Below are positions 9,027 through 18,238 of a stretch of DNA of 35,125 bases, one piece after another. Position numbers and translations under genes: made by a program. The stretch spans positions 14,929-50,053 of the forward strand of contig JAKBZN010000011.1 of the NCBI GenBank assembly GCA_021842465.1, written 5' to 3'. Below the pieces are notes generated by a model. It saw nothing but the letters and a program-made list of their open reading frames with translations. It did not search any database and was not told the DNA's origin. How positions within the stretch are numbered: the first letter of the stretch is position 1; every line of letters starts with the position of its first letter. The DNA comes from Pseudomonadota bacterium. Lineage in GTDB: Bacteria; Pseudomonadota; Gammaproteobacteria; Burkholderiales; Burkholderiaceae_F.

Positions 9027-9060
9027 CCCCGCCCTCTCCCGCTCAAGCGGGAGAGGGGGT
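9021..9060. repeat. GC-rich palindrome, family B copy 2, spanning a gene junction
   Basis: The arms CCCTCTCCCGC (9032-9042) and GCGGGAGAGGG (9047-9057) flank a TCAA loop. The pyrC' stop codon (TCA on the plus strand, 9043-9045) falls in that loop, and the plsC GTG start (9026) lies in the left shoulder. The palindrome therefore occupies the whole junction of two minus-strand genes and encodes the last few residues of PyrC'. Confidence 0.85.
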
Positions 9061-10341
9061 CGTCGCCCCCCGCTCGAACCGCACGTCTCCGCCCACCACC
9101 GTATATCGCACGCGGCCCCGCAGGGACTGCCCCGAAAACGGCGAGTTCTTCCCGCTGCTCAGCAGGGTGTCGGCACCCACCGTCCATTCGGCGTCGGGAT
9201 CGAACACGACGATGTCCGCCTTGCGGCCGGCCTCCAGCACGCCGGTGTCCTCGCGCAAGATGCGCGCCGGGGCGCAAGTCACCGCCGCCAACGCCCGCTG
9301 CAGCGGCAGGCGTTCGGATCGCGCCCAGCGCAGCACCAGCGGCAGCAACGTCTCCAGGCCGGTAGCGCCGGGGGCCGCTTCGCCGAACGGCAGCAGTTTG
9401 CTGTCGACCGACACCGGCGCATGATCGGAACAGATCGCGTCGATCGTGCCATCGGCCAGGCCGCCGCGAATCGCCTCCTGGTCCTCGGCCGAGCGCAGCG
9501 GCGGATCCAGGCGGAAGCGCGTGTCGAAATAACCGATGTCGCGGTCGATGCAATGCACGTGATGAACCGACACGTCGGCGGTCACGGGCAGGCCTTCGCG
9601 CTTGGCCGCGCGCACGAGTTCCACCCCCTGCGCGGACGACAGCCGGCAGATGTGAACGCGCGCGCCGCTCATGCGCTGCAATTCGAAGATGGTATGCAGG
9701 GCAACCGTTTCGGCGGCGACGCAGACACCCGGCAAACCCAGGCGCGCGGCGAATGCGCCCTCGCCCGCGATTCCGTCACCCAGGAGGGTTGCGTCCACCG
9801 GGGCAAGCCAGACTGCCAGATCGAAGGTCCGGGCATACCGCAACGCCTGCAGCAGGGTGCCGTGATTTTCCGGCAGCGCGCCGGTCTGGGCGAACGCCAC
9901 GCAGCCCACCTCGGCCAAGGTATGCACTTCGGCCAGTGTCACACCGTCGAGTCCGGCCGTGAGCGCGCCCAGCGGGTACAGACGCGCTCCGGCCGCTTCG
10001 CGCGAGCGCTGGCGCAACATGCGGACGAGGCCCGGTTCGTCGAGCGGCGGATCGGTATCGGGAGGGCACACCACCCCGGTGACGCCACCGGCAAGCGCCG
10101 CGCGCATTTCCCCGCGCAGCGCGCCCTCGGCACCAGGTTCGCGCATGCGCGCGCAGAGATCGACGAGGCCGGGAACGACGACGCAGCCCGCAGCATCGAT
10201 CCGCCGCTGTGGCGTGAATCCTTGCGGCGGGGAGCCGATGGCGGCGACGCGACCGTCCGCAAGGTGGACGTCGGCGACGGCGTCGAACCCGCTGGCGGGA
10301 TCGATGACGCGACCGTGTTCGATCGTGATCGACGAGGTCAT
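9043..10341 (-). CDS. pyrC': Dihydroorotase-like subunit, probably catalytically inactive (PyrC')
   Basis: A 432-residue amidohydrolase-fold protein of the class I dihydroorotase type. The zinc-binding HxH expected before REPG is replaced: the sequence reads [10 protein letters not shown], with Cys63 and Arg65 in the His positions. The later histidine of the usual HxCHxS motif is Arg233 (VHICRLSS), although the CSDHAPV aspartate is kept. This pattern matches the non-catalytic pseudo-dihydroorotases that form a dodecamer with aspartate transcarbamoylase in Pseudomonas. ATG 10341 overlaps the pyrB stop by 4 bp (10338-10341), the same coupling as there. An active pyrC would have to lie elsewhere. 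The rest of the fold is well conserved, so this is not a decaying pseudogene. The C-terminus ends inside a palindromic repeat. Confidence 0.87.
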   Translation of the reverse strand: MTSSITIEHGRVIDPASGFDAVADVHLADGRVAAIGSPPQGFTPQRRIDAAGCVVVPGLVDLCARMREPGAEGALRGEMRAALAGGVTGVVCPPDTDPPLDEPGLVRMLRQRSREAAGARLYPLGALTAGLDGVTLAEVHTLAEVGCVAFAQTGALPENHGTLLQALRYARTFDLAVWLAPVDATLLGDGIAGEGAFAARLGLPGVCVAAETVALHTIFELQRMSGARVHICRLSSAQGVELVRAAKREGLPVTADVSVHHVHCIDRDIGYFDTRFRLDPPLRSAEDQEAIRGGLADGTIDAICSDHAPVSVDSKLLPFGEAAPGATGLETLLPLVLRWARSERLPLQRALAAVTCAPARILREDTGVLEAGRKADIVVFDPDAEWTVGADTLLSSGKNSPFSGQSLRGRVRYTVVGGDVRFERGATTPSPA

Positions 10342-11312
10342 GATGCTTTTCGTTGCGACGAGGCAACCATCGACAGCACCGCCATGCGCACCGCGATTCC
10401 AAAACTGACCTGCGGCAGGATCACGCTGTGCGGTCCGTCCGCGACGGCGGAATCGATCTCGATGCCGCGATTCATCGGCCCCGGGTGCATGACGATGCAA
10501 TCCGGCTTGGCATGGCGCAAGGTGTGCGGCGTGAGGCCGTAATTGCGGAAATACTCCTGGGCGCTGGGTAGCAGCGCGCCGCGCATGCGCTCGTTCTGCA
10601 GGCGCAACATGATGATGACGTCGGCGCCGCGGATTCCGTCCTCGAGCCGCGTGTGCACCTGCACGCCAAGACCATCGAGGCCGGTCGGCAACAGGGTGAG
10701 CGGCCCCACGACGCGCAACTCGCGCACGCCCATCGCCAGCAGGCCATGGATGTCGGAGCGCGCCACGCGCGAGTGGAGCACGTCGCCGACGATCGCGACG
10801 GTGAGGTCCTCGAACCGCCCTTTGTAATGGCGGATCGTATAGAGGTCGAGCAGCGCCTGGGTCGGGTGGGCATGGCGCCCGTCACCCGCGTTGACGACGT
10901 GCACGTGCGGGGCGAGGTGGCGCGCGATGAGATAGGGCGCTCCTCCCTGCGAATGGCGCACGACGAAGATGTCGGCCTGCATCGCGGTGAGGTTGTCGAT
11001 GGTGTCGAGCAGGGATTCGCCCTTCGACGTGCTCGATGCCGCGATGTTGAGGTTGTAGACGTCCGCACTCAGGCGCTTGGCGGCAATCTCGAAGGTCGTG
11101 CGCGTGCGGGTGGAATTCTCGAAGAACAGATTGAACACCGAGCGGCCGCGCAGCAGCGGCACGCTCTTCACCTCGCGCGTTCCGACGCCGATGAAGCCAT
11201 CGGCGGTTGCCAGGATGCGCTCGACGATCTCCCGGGGGAGTTCTTCGATGGAAAGCAGGTGATGCAGATCGCCGTCGGCGTCAAGCTGCGGATTGCGCAG
11301 GATGGTGTCCAC
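10338..11312 (-). CDS. pyrB: Aspartate carbamoyltransferase catalytic subunit
   Basis: A 324-residue transcarbamoylase making carbamoyl-aspartate, the committed step of pyrimidine synthesis. The carbamoyl-phosphate motif [12 protein letters not shown] lies near residues 64-75. [34 protein letters not shown] and [13 protein letters not shown] are canonical. The start is a GTG at 11312, 4 nt after the pyrR stop, with an AAGGAAGG site inside the pyrR 3' end. Its stop overlaps pyrC'. With that neighbour it should form a class A PyrB-PyrC' holoenzyme (inference). Confidence 0.95.
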   Translation of the reverse strand: MDTILRNPQLDADGDLHHLLSIEELPREIVERILATADGFIGVGTREVKSVPLLRGRSVFNLFFENSTRTRTTFEIAAKRLSADVYNLNIAASSTSKGESLLDTIDNLTAMQADIFVVRHSQGGAPYLIARHLAPHVHVVNAGDGRHAHPTQALLDLYTIRHYKGRFEDLTVAIVGDVLHSRVARSDIHGLLAMGVRELRVVGPLTLLPTGLDGLGVQVHTRLEDGIRGADVIIMLRLQNERMRGALLPSAQEYFRNYGLTPHTLRHAKPDCIVMHPGPMNRGIEIDSAVADGPHSVILPQVSFGIAVRMAVLSMVASSQRKAS

Positions 11313-11316
11313 GCGA

Positions 11317-11853
11317 TTACGTACCTTCCTTGGGGGCGGGCGCGACCTCCTCCGCCTCGCGCTGCTCCAGCGTCAGGTGCAGGCGACTATTGGCATCGCG
11401 CGACAGCACCACGCTCACGTCCGCCGGCACCTCGAGGGTACGCCCCACGAGCGGCGTGGAGATGGGCAGTTCCCGCCCGCCGCGATCGATGAGCACCGCA
11501 AGCTCGATGCGCGCGGGCCGACCGTAGTCGAAGAGTTCGTTCATTGCGGCGCGCACCGTGCGCCCCGTATTGAGCACGTCGTCGACGAGCAGGATGATCG
11601 CGCCGTTGACGTCGAACGGAATTTGCGAGGGCCGCACGCCGTGGCTCAGGCCGGCGCTGTGGAAGTCGTCGCGGTAAAAGGAGACGTCGAGCAGCCCGAT
11701 CTCCGCATCCACGCCCAGATCGGTACGCAAGCGTTCCGCCAACCACACGCCGCCGGTGTGCACCCCGACGAGCAGCAGCGATGCATCGCCGATGCGCTCA
11801 CGGACGCGGCGCAGCAGTTCGAAGTAGATCGATTCGGCGTCGAGATCCAGCAT
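11317..11853 (-). CDS. pyrR: PyrR-type phosphoribosyltransferase regulator
   Basis: A 178-residue type I phosphoribosyltransferase-fold protein. The PRPP-binding loop is [18 protein letters not shown], and the N-terminal [16 protein letters not shown] and FYRDDF segments match PyrR. In Bacillus, PyrR binds pyr mRNA leaders and also has weak uracil phosphoribosyltransferase activity. In proteobacteria its regulatory target is less certain, and no obvious attenuator hairpin pair with a T-run is seen in this operon. ATG 11853 is preceded by an AGGA site and lies 17 bp after the ruvX stop. Confidence 0.9.
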   Translation of the reverse strand: MLDLDAESIYFELLRRVRERIGDASLLLVGVHTGGVWLAERLRTDLGVDAEIGLLDVSFYRDDFHSAGLSHGVRPSQIPFDVNGAIILLVDDVLNTGRTVRAAMNELFDYGRPARIELAVLIDRGGRELPISTPLVGRTLEVPADVSVVLSRDANSRLHLTLEQREAEEVAPAPKEGT

Positions 11854-11870
11854 GGTCCTGGAAAAGGTCT

Positions 11871-12302
11871 CTAGAGTGCGGATGAGGAATCAAACCATTG
11901 CTGCAGGATCAGCGCCGCGGCTTCGTCGTCCCGCGGTCCGCCCCCCTCCAGCACGGCGGAAGTGTACCGCTCATCGACCCGCTTCACCGGCAACCGGAAG
12001 CGGCCTTCGAGTTGGCGGGCGAAACGCTCACAGCGTTCGGTCATTTCATGGGCCGTCCCGTCGGGATGGCGAGGAATGCCGACAACCAGGAGATCCGGAT
12101 GCCATTCGGCGATCAGACCGGCGATCGCGTCCCAGGACCTCGCGACCGGATTGCGTTCGAGAATCCGCAGCGGCCGTGCGCCGCGCGTCAGGCCATTGCC
12201 GAGCGCAACACCGATGCGGCGCAGGCCGTAGTCGAAGGCCAGGAGGATGCCCGCCGCCGCAGGCCGCCGCCCGGGCTCCGGGCCCTCGTCATCGCGAAGC
12301 AC
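11871..12302 (-). CDS. ruvX: Putative pre-16S rRNA nuclease / Holliday junction resolvase-like YqgF
   Basis: The RNase H-fold core is clear: LLAFDYGLRRIGVALGN at the N-terminus, VVGIPRHPDGTAHEMTERCERF in the middle, and the RVDERYTSAVLE catalytic segment near the C-terminus. The E. coli homologue acts in 16S rRNA 5' maturation. The start is unclear because no in-frame ATG lies near the core. I chose GTG 12302, preceded by GAAGGGGG, which gives 143 residues, the usual family size. That GTG and the next about 5 codons lie in the degenerate end of a palindromic repeat array; the frame stays open to 12611 only because the repeats lack stops. The gene is co-transcribed with pyrR. Confidence 0.82.
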   Translation of the reverse strand: MLRDDEGPEPGRRPAAAGILLAFDYGLRRIGVALGNGLTRGARPLRILERNPVARSWDAIAGLIAEWHPDLLVVGIPRHPDGTAHEMTERCERFARQLEGRFRLPVKRVDERYTSAVLEGGGPRDDEAAALILQQWFDSSSAL

Positions 12303-12472
12303 CCCACCCCCTTCGTCGTCGCGAGGCCCGCCTCCATCTTCGTCATCGCGCGGCCCGCCACACCCCTCGTCATCGCGAGGCCCACCACCCCCTTCGTCAT
12401 CGCGAGGCCCGCAGGGCCGTGGCGATCCAGCAGACGACCTGGATTGCTTCGGGCTGCGCCCTCGCAATGACG
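12287..12472. repeat. 78-bp palindromic repeat with reversed end-module array
   Basis: A full 78-bp element (12395-12472, reversed orientation, central octamer cagacgac on the plus strand) follows about four degenerate copies of its CGTCATCGCGAGGCCC end, spaced about 25-30 bp apart from 12287. The array fills most of the 317-bp yqgE-ruvX gap. The remainder, 12473-12619, is GC-rich with scattered fragments such as CATTGCGAG and no recognisable gene or promoter. The array overlaps the predicted ruvX start. Confidence 0.87.
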
Positions 12473-12619
12473 GTGGGGATTCCCCCGCACCGCGCCCGAC
12501 GGGGTCGTTCAGCCCCGTTGAGCCGTTCGAGCCAACTCGCAATGGCGGTGGGGCCTCCCCCTCACGGTACCGGATGGTTCCTGCGCCTTCCTCGCAATGG
12601 GATGAACCCATGCTCCCGG

Positions 12620-13171
12620 TCAGGCGTGGCCGGCTTGTCCGGCCAGATACATCGGATCGACGCCGAGCAGTTTGAGCGCGGCGTCGAATCGCTCCTGGGG
12701 CGGGGTGTCGAAGATCACGTGCGGATCCGCCGCGACCGTGAGCCAGCCGTTATTGGCGAGCTCCTTTTCGAGCTGGCCCGCGCCCCAGCCGGAGTACCCC
12801 AGGGTGACGAGCATCCGCTCGGGACCGGCGCCTTCGGCCACCGCTTCAAGGACGTCCTTGGAGGTGGTGAGGCCGATGCCTTCGGCGACGGCAAGCGTCG
12901 AATCGTAGTCGCCGGCCGGCGCGTGCAGCACGAAACCGCGCTCGGTCTGCACCGGGCCGCCGTACAGCACCGGTTCGTCGCGCCATGGCGCGATTTCGAG
13001 ATGAAGGTCGATCTTGTCGAACAGCCGCTCCAGCGTGAGATCGGTAGGCCGGTTGATCACGACCCCCATGGCACCGCGCTCGCTGTGCTCGCACACGTAG
13101 ATGACCGTGTGGTCAAAGTTGGGATCCTCCATGCCGGGCATGGCGATCAGGAACTGGTTCGTCAGGTTCAT
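12620..13171 (-). CDS. yqgE: UPF0301 (DUF179) family protein YqgE
   Basis: A 183-residue protein of the conserved AlgH/YqgE family, whose biochemical role is unknown. It begins MNLTNQFLIAMPGM, and HTVIYVCEHSERGAMGVVIN, LYGGPVQTERGFVLH and TLGYSGWGAGQLEKEL are family signatures. ATG 13171 places the conserved start correctly; the frame continues upstream only through repeat sequence. It heads the yqgE-ruvX-pyrR-pyrB-pyrC'-plsC string, a neighbourhood (yqgE-ruvX) conserved across proteobacteria. No confident promoter was identified in the 70 bp upstream. Confidence 0.92.
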   Translation of the reverse strand: MNLTNQFLIAMPGMEDPNFDHTVIYVCEHSERGAMGVVINRPTDLTLERLFDKIDLHLEIAPWRDEPVLYGGPVQTERGFVLHAPAGDYDSTLAVAEGIGLTTSKDVLEAVAEGAGPERMLVTLGYSGWGAGQLEKELANNGWLTVAADPHVIFDTPPQERFDAALKLLGVDPMYLAGQAGHA

Positions 13172-13240
13172 GGCCCCTAGTCTATCCGCAAATGAAAAAT
13201 CCGGAATGCGGCGGAACAAAGATCGGTTCAGGCCAACCGG

Positions 13241-13347
13241 CGTCATTGCGAGGGCGAAGCCCGAAGCAATCCAGGGCAGGGGCTGGATCGCCGCGGCCCT
13301 GCGGGCCTCGCGATGACGAAGGTGGCGGCGGGCCTCGCGATGACGGG
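13241..13347. repeat. 78-bp palindromic repeat plus one extra end module
   Basis: A full element at 13241-13318 (central octamer ggcagggg) is followed by a second GGGCCTCGCGATGACG end at a period of about 27 bp. It lies between the yqgE start and the porin terminator, so it separates the two minus-strand transcription units. Confidence 0.9.
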
Positions 13348-13380
13348 GGCGGCGGGCCCGCCCACCGGGCACCCCAACGC

Positions 13381-13408
13381 AAAAAGCCCCGCCGAGGCGG
13401 GGCTTTTT
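13381..13408 (-). terminator. Intrinsic terminator of the porin gene
   Basis: A perfect 13-bp stem is formed by AAAAAGCCCCGCC and GGCGGGGCTTTTT around a GA loop, ending in five Ts on the minus strand. It lies 41 bp after the porin stop. The symmetry means it could also terminate transcription from the plus strand, but no plus-strand gene precedes it. Confidence 0.92.
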
Positions 13409-13448
13409 GACCGGGGTGCGAGACCCCGGATTTCCGGCGAGGCCGGAT

Positions 13449-14702
13449 TTAGAACGAGTGGGTCATGCCGACGCCGATGTAGGTCGTGCGCTCGGACGAG
13501 CTGCCGTTCACGGACGAGACGCCGATGGCGCCGACCGGGGTGAACAGGCCACCCATCGCCGAACCGATCAGACCGGCGTTGGCATCGAGCTTCAGCGACG
13601 CGATCTGGCCGTAGACCGTGGTGCGCTTGGACAGCGAGTAGTTGTCCATCAACGCGATTTCCTGGGTCTTGTTGTCGGTGGCGGCGCTGCTGTTCTTGCC
13701 GTCGTAGAACGACAGGTTCAGCTTGTTGGCGGCGTTGGTGTTGTAGTCCACGCCGATGCCCCAGACCTTGAAGTCGTCCACGAGGTTGCCACCGGTGCCG
13801 GCAGCGGTCGCCAGACCGTAGTCCTTGAACTCGCCGTACTGCGCACGGATCGCCCACGCGCCGTAGGTGTAGCCCAGACCGAAGTCGGCGATCTGCGAAC
13901 CGTCGACGGCGGAACCGGCGTTCAGGCCGACCTGCTTGTTCTTCGCGAAGCTGCCCGACACGGCGAAGTTGTCGTAGGTGTACGACGCGCCGATGGAGGT
14001 CTGCTGCGCCGCGGAGGACGAACCCGCGATGCCGCCGAAGCCGTACAAGGCGCCGACATAGAGACCGTTGGCGCTATAGCTGTAGCTCAGCGAGTTGTTG
14101 TCGAACACGCTGCCGGTGGCCAGGGTGTTGGCGAAATTCGAACCCGTGCTGTTGCTTTCGGCCGAGGTCAGAACCCAGGCGTCCAACAGGCTCAGGGAGT
14201 AGGTCAGGCCGCGCGGCTCGGTCGAGGCCGAGGCGATCAGCGCCGGATCCACTTGGTTCCCCGCGGCGACCGTACCCCAGTCTCCGCTCAGGCTGACGTC
14301 GGCGGTACGCGAGAAGATGCTACCGGCGTACGAGCCGAGGCTCGAGTTGTTGGGGCTACCCACCGCGGTCGGGTAGACGGTGGTGCTGTTCCCGCCGGCG
14401 ACGCCCAGCGAGCCGTTGGCGAGGTTGAAGCCGCCTTCCAGATCGAAACCGGCGGTCAGGCCGTTACCCAGGCTCTCGCTGCCCTTCAGGCCGAAGTCGT
14501 TGGCCTGCATCTGGGAACCTTGCAGGCCGATCACGGAACCGGTGCCGGTGCAGGCGCCGCCCGCCGTCATGGTCGTGCACGACTTGCTGGCGCTCATCAC
14601 GCCGATATCGATGTTGCCGTACATCGTGACGCCGTCGGCGTACGCCGCGGCACCAAAGGCCAGGGCAACCGCGGCAACCGAAACTTTCACCATTGCTTTC
14701 AT
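13449..14702 (-). CDS. Gram-negative trimeric porin
   Basis: A 417-residue outer-membrane porin of the Burkholderiales general-porin type. The Sec signal peptide MKAMVKVSVAAVALAFG ends at AAAYA, with mature DGVTMYGNIDIGV. The first strand VTMYGNIDIG and the final YIGVGMTHSF with terminal Phe are hallmarks of porin beta-barrels and BAM recognition. GSESLGNGLTAGFDLEGGF is the usual second hairpin. A strong GAGGAG ribosome binding site precedes ATG 14702. The gene is monocistronic, with a strong terminator downstream and a 435-bp non-coding region between its start and the groL terminator. Pore selectivity cannot be read from the sequence. Confidence 0.93.
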   Translation of the reverse strand: MKAMVKVSVAAVALAFGAAAYADGVTMYGNIDIGVMSASKSCTTMTAGGACTGTGSVIGLQGSQMQANDFGLKGSESLGNGLTAGFDLEGGFNLANGSLGVAGGNSTTVYPTAVGSPNNSSLGSYAGSIFSRTADVSLSGDWGTVAAGNQVDPALIASASTEPRGLTYSLSLLDAWVLTSAESNSTGSNFANTLATGSVFDNNSLSYSYSANGLYVGALYGFGGIAGSSSAAQQTSIGASYTYDNFAVSGSFAKNKQVGLNAGSAVDGSQIADFGLGYTYGAWAIRAQYGEFKDYGLATAAGTGGNLVDDFKVWGIGVDYNTNAANKLNLSFYDGKNSSAATDNKTQEIALMDNYSLSKRTTVYGQIASLKLDANAGLIGSAMGGLFTPVGAIGVSSVNGSSSERTTYIGVGMTHSF

Positions 14703-15137
14703 GCGTTTTTTCTCCTCAGAAAGTTTGCCGGCCCGACCATCACCACACCACCTTGAACGGACCGGCATCAGCAACTGGTACTTCCGCGCCCGACTTCTGC
14801 CCAAAAACTTGCCTAGTCAGACAACCCGGCGCGCGGCCCAAAATGCTTCCCCGCAATTGTCGCCAAATGGCGGCGAATTCGCACGGAAACGGTGCCTAAT
14901 TTTTGGGATTTGTTGCGGAAATGATACGGGATGAATAGGACAAATGAGATCGATTCGAATTTCGGATTGACGTAGATCAAAGCAGAAGACGCATCTACCG
15001 AAAAGTTGGCAAATTTTCAGCAAACGCCACCCATCCCGCATTGTTGCGTTTTGTGACAAAGCCGTTGCTTTGCACAACCTCCGGCCCGAAACGCCTTCCC
15101 CGGCAGAGGAACCGGCAATCCGGCCCCAGCAGTCAAA
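14703..15137 (-). promoter_or_regulatory. Long upstream region of the porin gene
   Basis: No gene is seen. The region is distinctly more AT-rich than its surroundings from about 14880 to 15060, consistent with a regulated promoter. It contains the FNR-like box described separately. Several weak -10-like hexamers exist on the minus strand (TATCAT and TATTCA around 14922-14937), but none has a convincing -35 partner, so no start site is called. Confidence 0.55.
14967..14980 (-). promoter_or_regulatory. FNR/ANR-type box upstream of the porin
   Basis: The minus strand reads TTGATCTACGTCAA, which is TTGAT-N4-GTCAA and matches the FNR/ANR consensus TTGAT-N4-ATCAA at nine of ten positions. It lies about 265 bp upstream of the porin start codon in the AT-rich block, and no plus-strand gene lies close downstream. 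This suggests oxygen-responsive porin transcription; the distance to a start site is not established. Confidence 0.55.
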
Positions 15138-15165
15138 AAAAACGCGGCCCGAAGGCCGCGTTTTT
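15138..15165 (-). terminator. Intrinsic terminator of groSL
   Basis: The stem AAAAACGCGGCC / GGCCGCGTTTTT has a 4-nt loop, followed on the minus strand by a run of eight Ts. It begins 27 bp after the groL stop codon and ends the chaperonin operon before the porin promoter region. Confidence 0.93.
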
Positions 15166-15191
15166 GGGCAGGGATGGGGTCCCCTTCCTGC

Positions 15192-17151
<1,960 letters not shown>

Positions 17152-17265
17152 GGTTTCTCCTGACAAGGTTCCCGGACCCGCCCGCGACGCCGATGCCGCG
17201 GGCCATCCAAAGGTCCGAAATGACGTTGTTCGCAGCCCGGCGCCGAAGCCCGCACCAAAACGGTG

Positions 17266-17292
17266 TTAGCACTCGACATCCGGGAGTGCTAA
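17266..17292 (-). promoter_or_regulatory. CIRCE operator (HrcA binding site)
   Basis: A perfect CIRCE inverted repeat, TTAGCACTC-N9-GAGTGCTAA, with arms at 17266-17274 and 17284-17292. HrcA binds this operator and represses groESL until heat or folding stress. It abuts the -10 hexamer, so bound HrcA would block the transcription start. No hrcA gene is in the window. Confidence 0.96.
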
Positions 17293-17320
17293 TTATATGG
17301 GGCGAACGTTCGTTTTCAAG
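17292..17320 (-). promoter_or_regulatory. groSL promoter with overlapping sigma70 and sigma32 signals
   Basis: On the minus strand, TTGAAA (17314-17319) and a perfect TATAAT (17292-17297) are separated by 16 nt, as for sigma70. The same bases read as CTTGAAA (17314-17320) and CCCCATAT (17295-17302) with an 11-nt gap, close to the sigma32 consensus. The last A of TATAAT is shared with CIRCE. The spacer holds the 10-bp palindrome CGAACGTTCG at 17303-17312. Dual HrcA and RpoH control is inferred. Confidence 0.8.
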
Positions 17321-17468
17321 CCCGGCTCCAAACCGGGGAATCCCCACAAGATGGGAGTGGCTTTGTGCGCCGGGCGCGGCGCCGGGAACATCCCCCGCGT
17401 CGACTCCCGGCCGGATACGCCATCGGGGGAAGGCGGCGGTGCGCGGCCGCCCGGTAAAATCCCGCCCC

Positions 17469-17813
17469 ATGACACTGCACTACAAATGGTTGACCCAAAC
17501 CGTCGCCACGGCGGCACAGATCCACCCCGGCGACCTGCCGGCGATCGCCGCCCACGGCTTCAAGACCCTGATCAACAATCGCCCGGACGGCGAAGGCGGC
17601 CCCAATCAGCCGACGAGCAAGGAGATCGAGGAGGCCGCGCGCGAGCATGGCATCGCCTACGTCTACCTGCCGGTGGTGCCGATGCGCTACACGCGGGAAC
17701 AGGTCGAGGCGATGGCGCAGCATCTGAAGACCGCCGCCACGCCGGTGCTCGCGTTCTGCCGCTCCGGCGCGCGGACGGAACAACTGTTCCATCTGACCAG
17801 TCAATTCGGCTAG
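17469..17813 (+). CDS. DUF442 / TIGR01244 family phosphatase-like protein
   Basis: A 114-residue small protein of the beta-lactamase-hydrolase-like phosphatase (DUF442) family. GFKTLINNRPDGEGGPNQP is the diagnostic N-terminal segment. YVYLPVVPMRYTREQVEAM is central, and the active-site loop is AFCRSGARTEQL (Cys-x4-Arg). Related domains fused to sulfur dioxygenases occur in sulfide metabolism, but a stand-alone copy has no settled role. ATG 17469 was chosen because the protein starts MTLHYKWLT as in the family; the frame is open upstream across the groES leader. The gene is divergent from groS and followed by a hairpin and repeat array. Confidence 0.85.
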   Translation: MTLHYKWLTQTVATAAQIHPGDLPAIAAHGFKTLINNRPDGEGGPNQPTSKEIEEAAREHGIAYVYLPVVPMRYTREQVEAMAQHLKTAATPVLAFCRSGARTEQLFHLTSQFG

Positions 17814-17819
17814 GCGGGC

Positions 17820-17850
17820 GGTAACGGCGGCCCTCGCGGGGGCCGTTACC
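17820..17850. repeat. Hairpin at the start of the repeat array
   Basis: GGTAACGGC (17820-17828) and GCCGTTACC (17842-17850) form a 9-bp perfect stem 6 bp after the stop of the DUF442 gene. No T-run follows, so termination is uncertain. Its right half is also the first degenerate unit of the 15/16-bp tandem array. Confidence 0.7.
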
Positions 17851-18188
17851 GCGGGGGGCCGCCATCGCGGGGGGCCGCCATCGCGAGGGCCGTCATTGCG
17901 GGGGCCGTCATTGCGAGGGCCGTCATTGCGAGGGCCGTCATTGCGAGGGCCGTCATTGCGAGGGCGAAGCCCGAAGCAATCCAGCACCCCGTCTGGATCG
18001 CCACGGCCCTGCGGGCCTCGCGATGACGAGGTTGTGGGTTGCGGGGCCTCGCGATGACGAGGTTGCGGGTTGCGGGGCCTCGCGATGACGAGGTTGCGGG
18101 TTGCGGGGCCCGCTATGACGAGGTTGCGGGTTGCGGGGCCCGCTATGACGAGGTTGCGGGTTGCGGGGCCTCGCGATGACGACGGCGC
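17844..18188. repeat. 78-bp palindromic repeat with tandem arrays on both ends
   Basis: A core element at 17951-18028 (central octamer caccccgt) is flanked on both sides by arrays. On the left, its first 15 bp CGTCATTGCGAGGGC is repeated at period 15 (starts at 17891, 17906, 17921, 17936 and 17951), preceded by 16-bp variants starting at 17844, 17860 and 17876. On the right, the terminal GCCTCGCGATGACG is repeated with linker AGGTTGCGGGTTGCGGG, at 31, 31, 30, 30 and 31 bp periods from 18023 to about 18180. Together they fill the convergent gap between the DUF442 gene and hemL. About 50 bp of GC-rich sequence without signals remain before hemL. Confidence 0.92.
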
Positions 18189-18238
18189 CCCGGACCGCGG
18201 CCCTGCGGGCTTCGTGGTGACGACGCGGGGCCCCCTTC

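Noticed and set aside
9043..10341. pyrC' as a pseudogene
   Set aside because: The frame is intact at full length with conserved non-catalytic regions and is coupled to pyrB. Loss of zinc ligands fits the known non-catalytic subunit class.
17820..17850. Intrinsic terminator for the DUF442 gene
   Set aside because: The stem is good but no T-run follows; kept only as a hairpin repeat.
18021..18180. Regularly spaced 14-16 bp repeats with about 15-bp linkers, CRISPR-like at first sight
   Set aside because: The linkers are nearly identical to one another, the repeat is too short, and no cas genes are nearby. This is simple tandem duplication of the element end.
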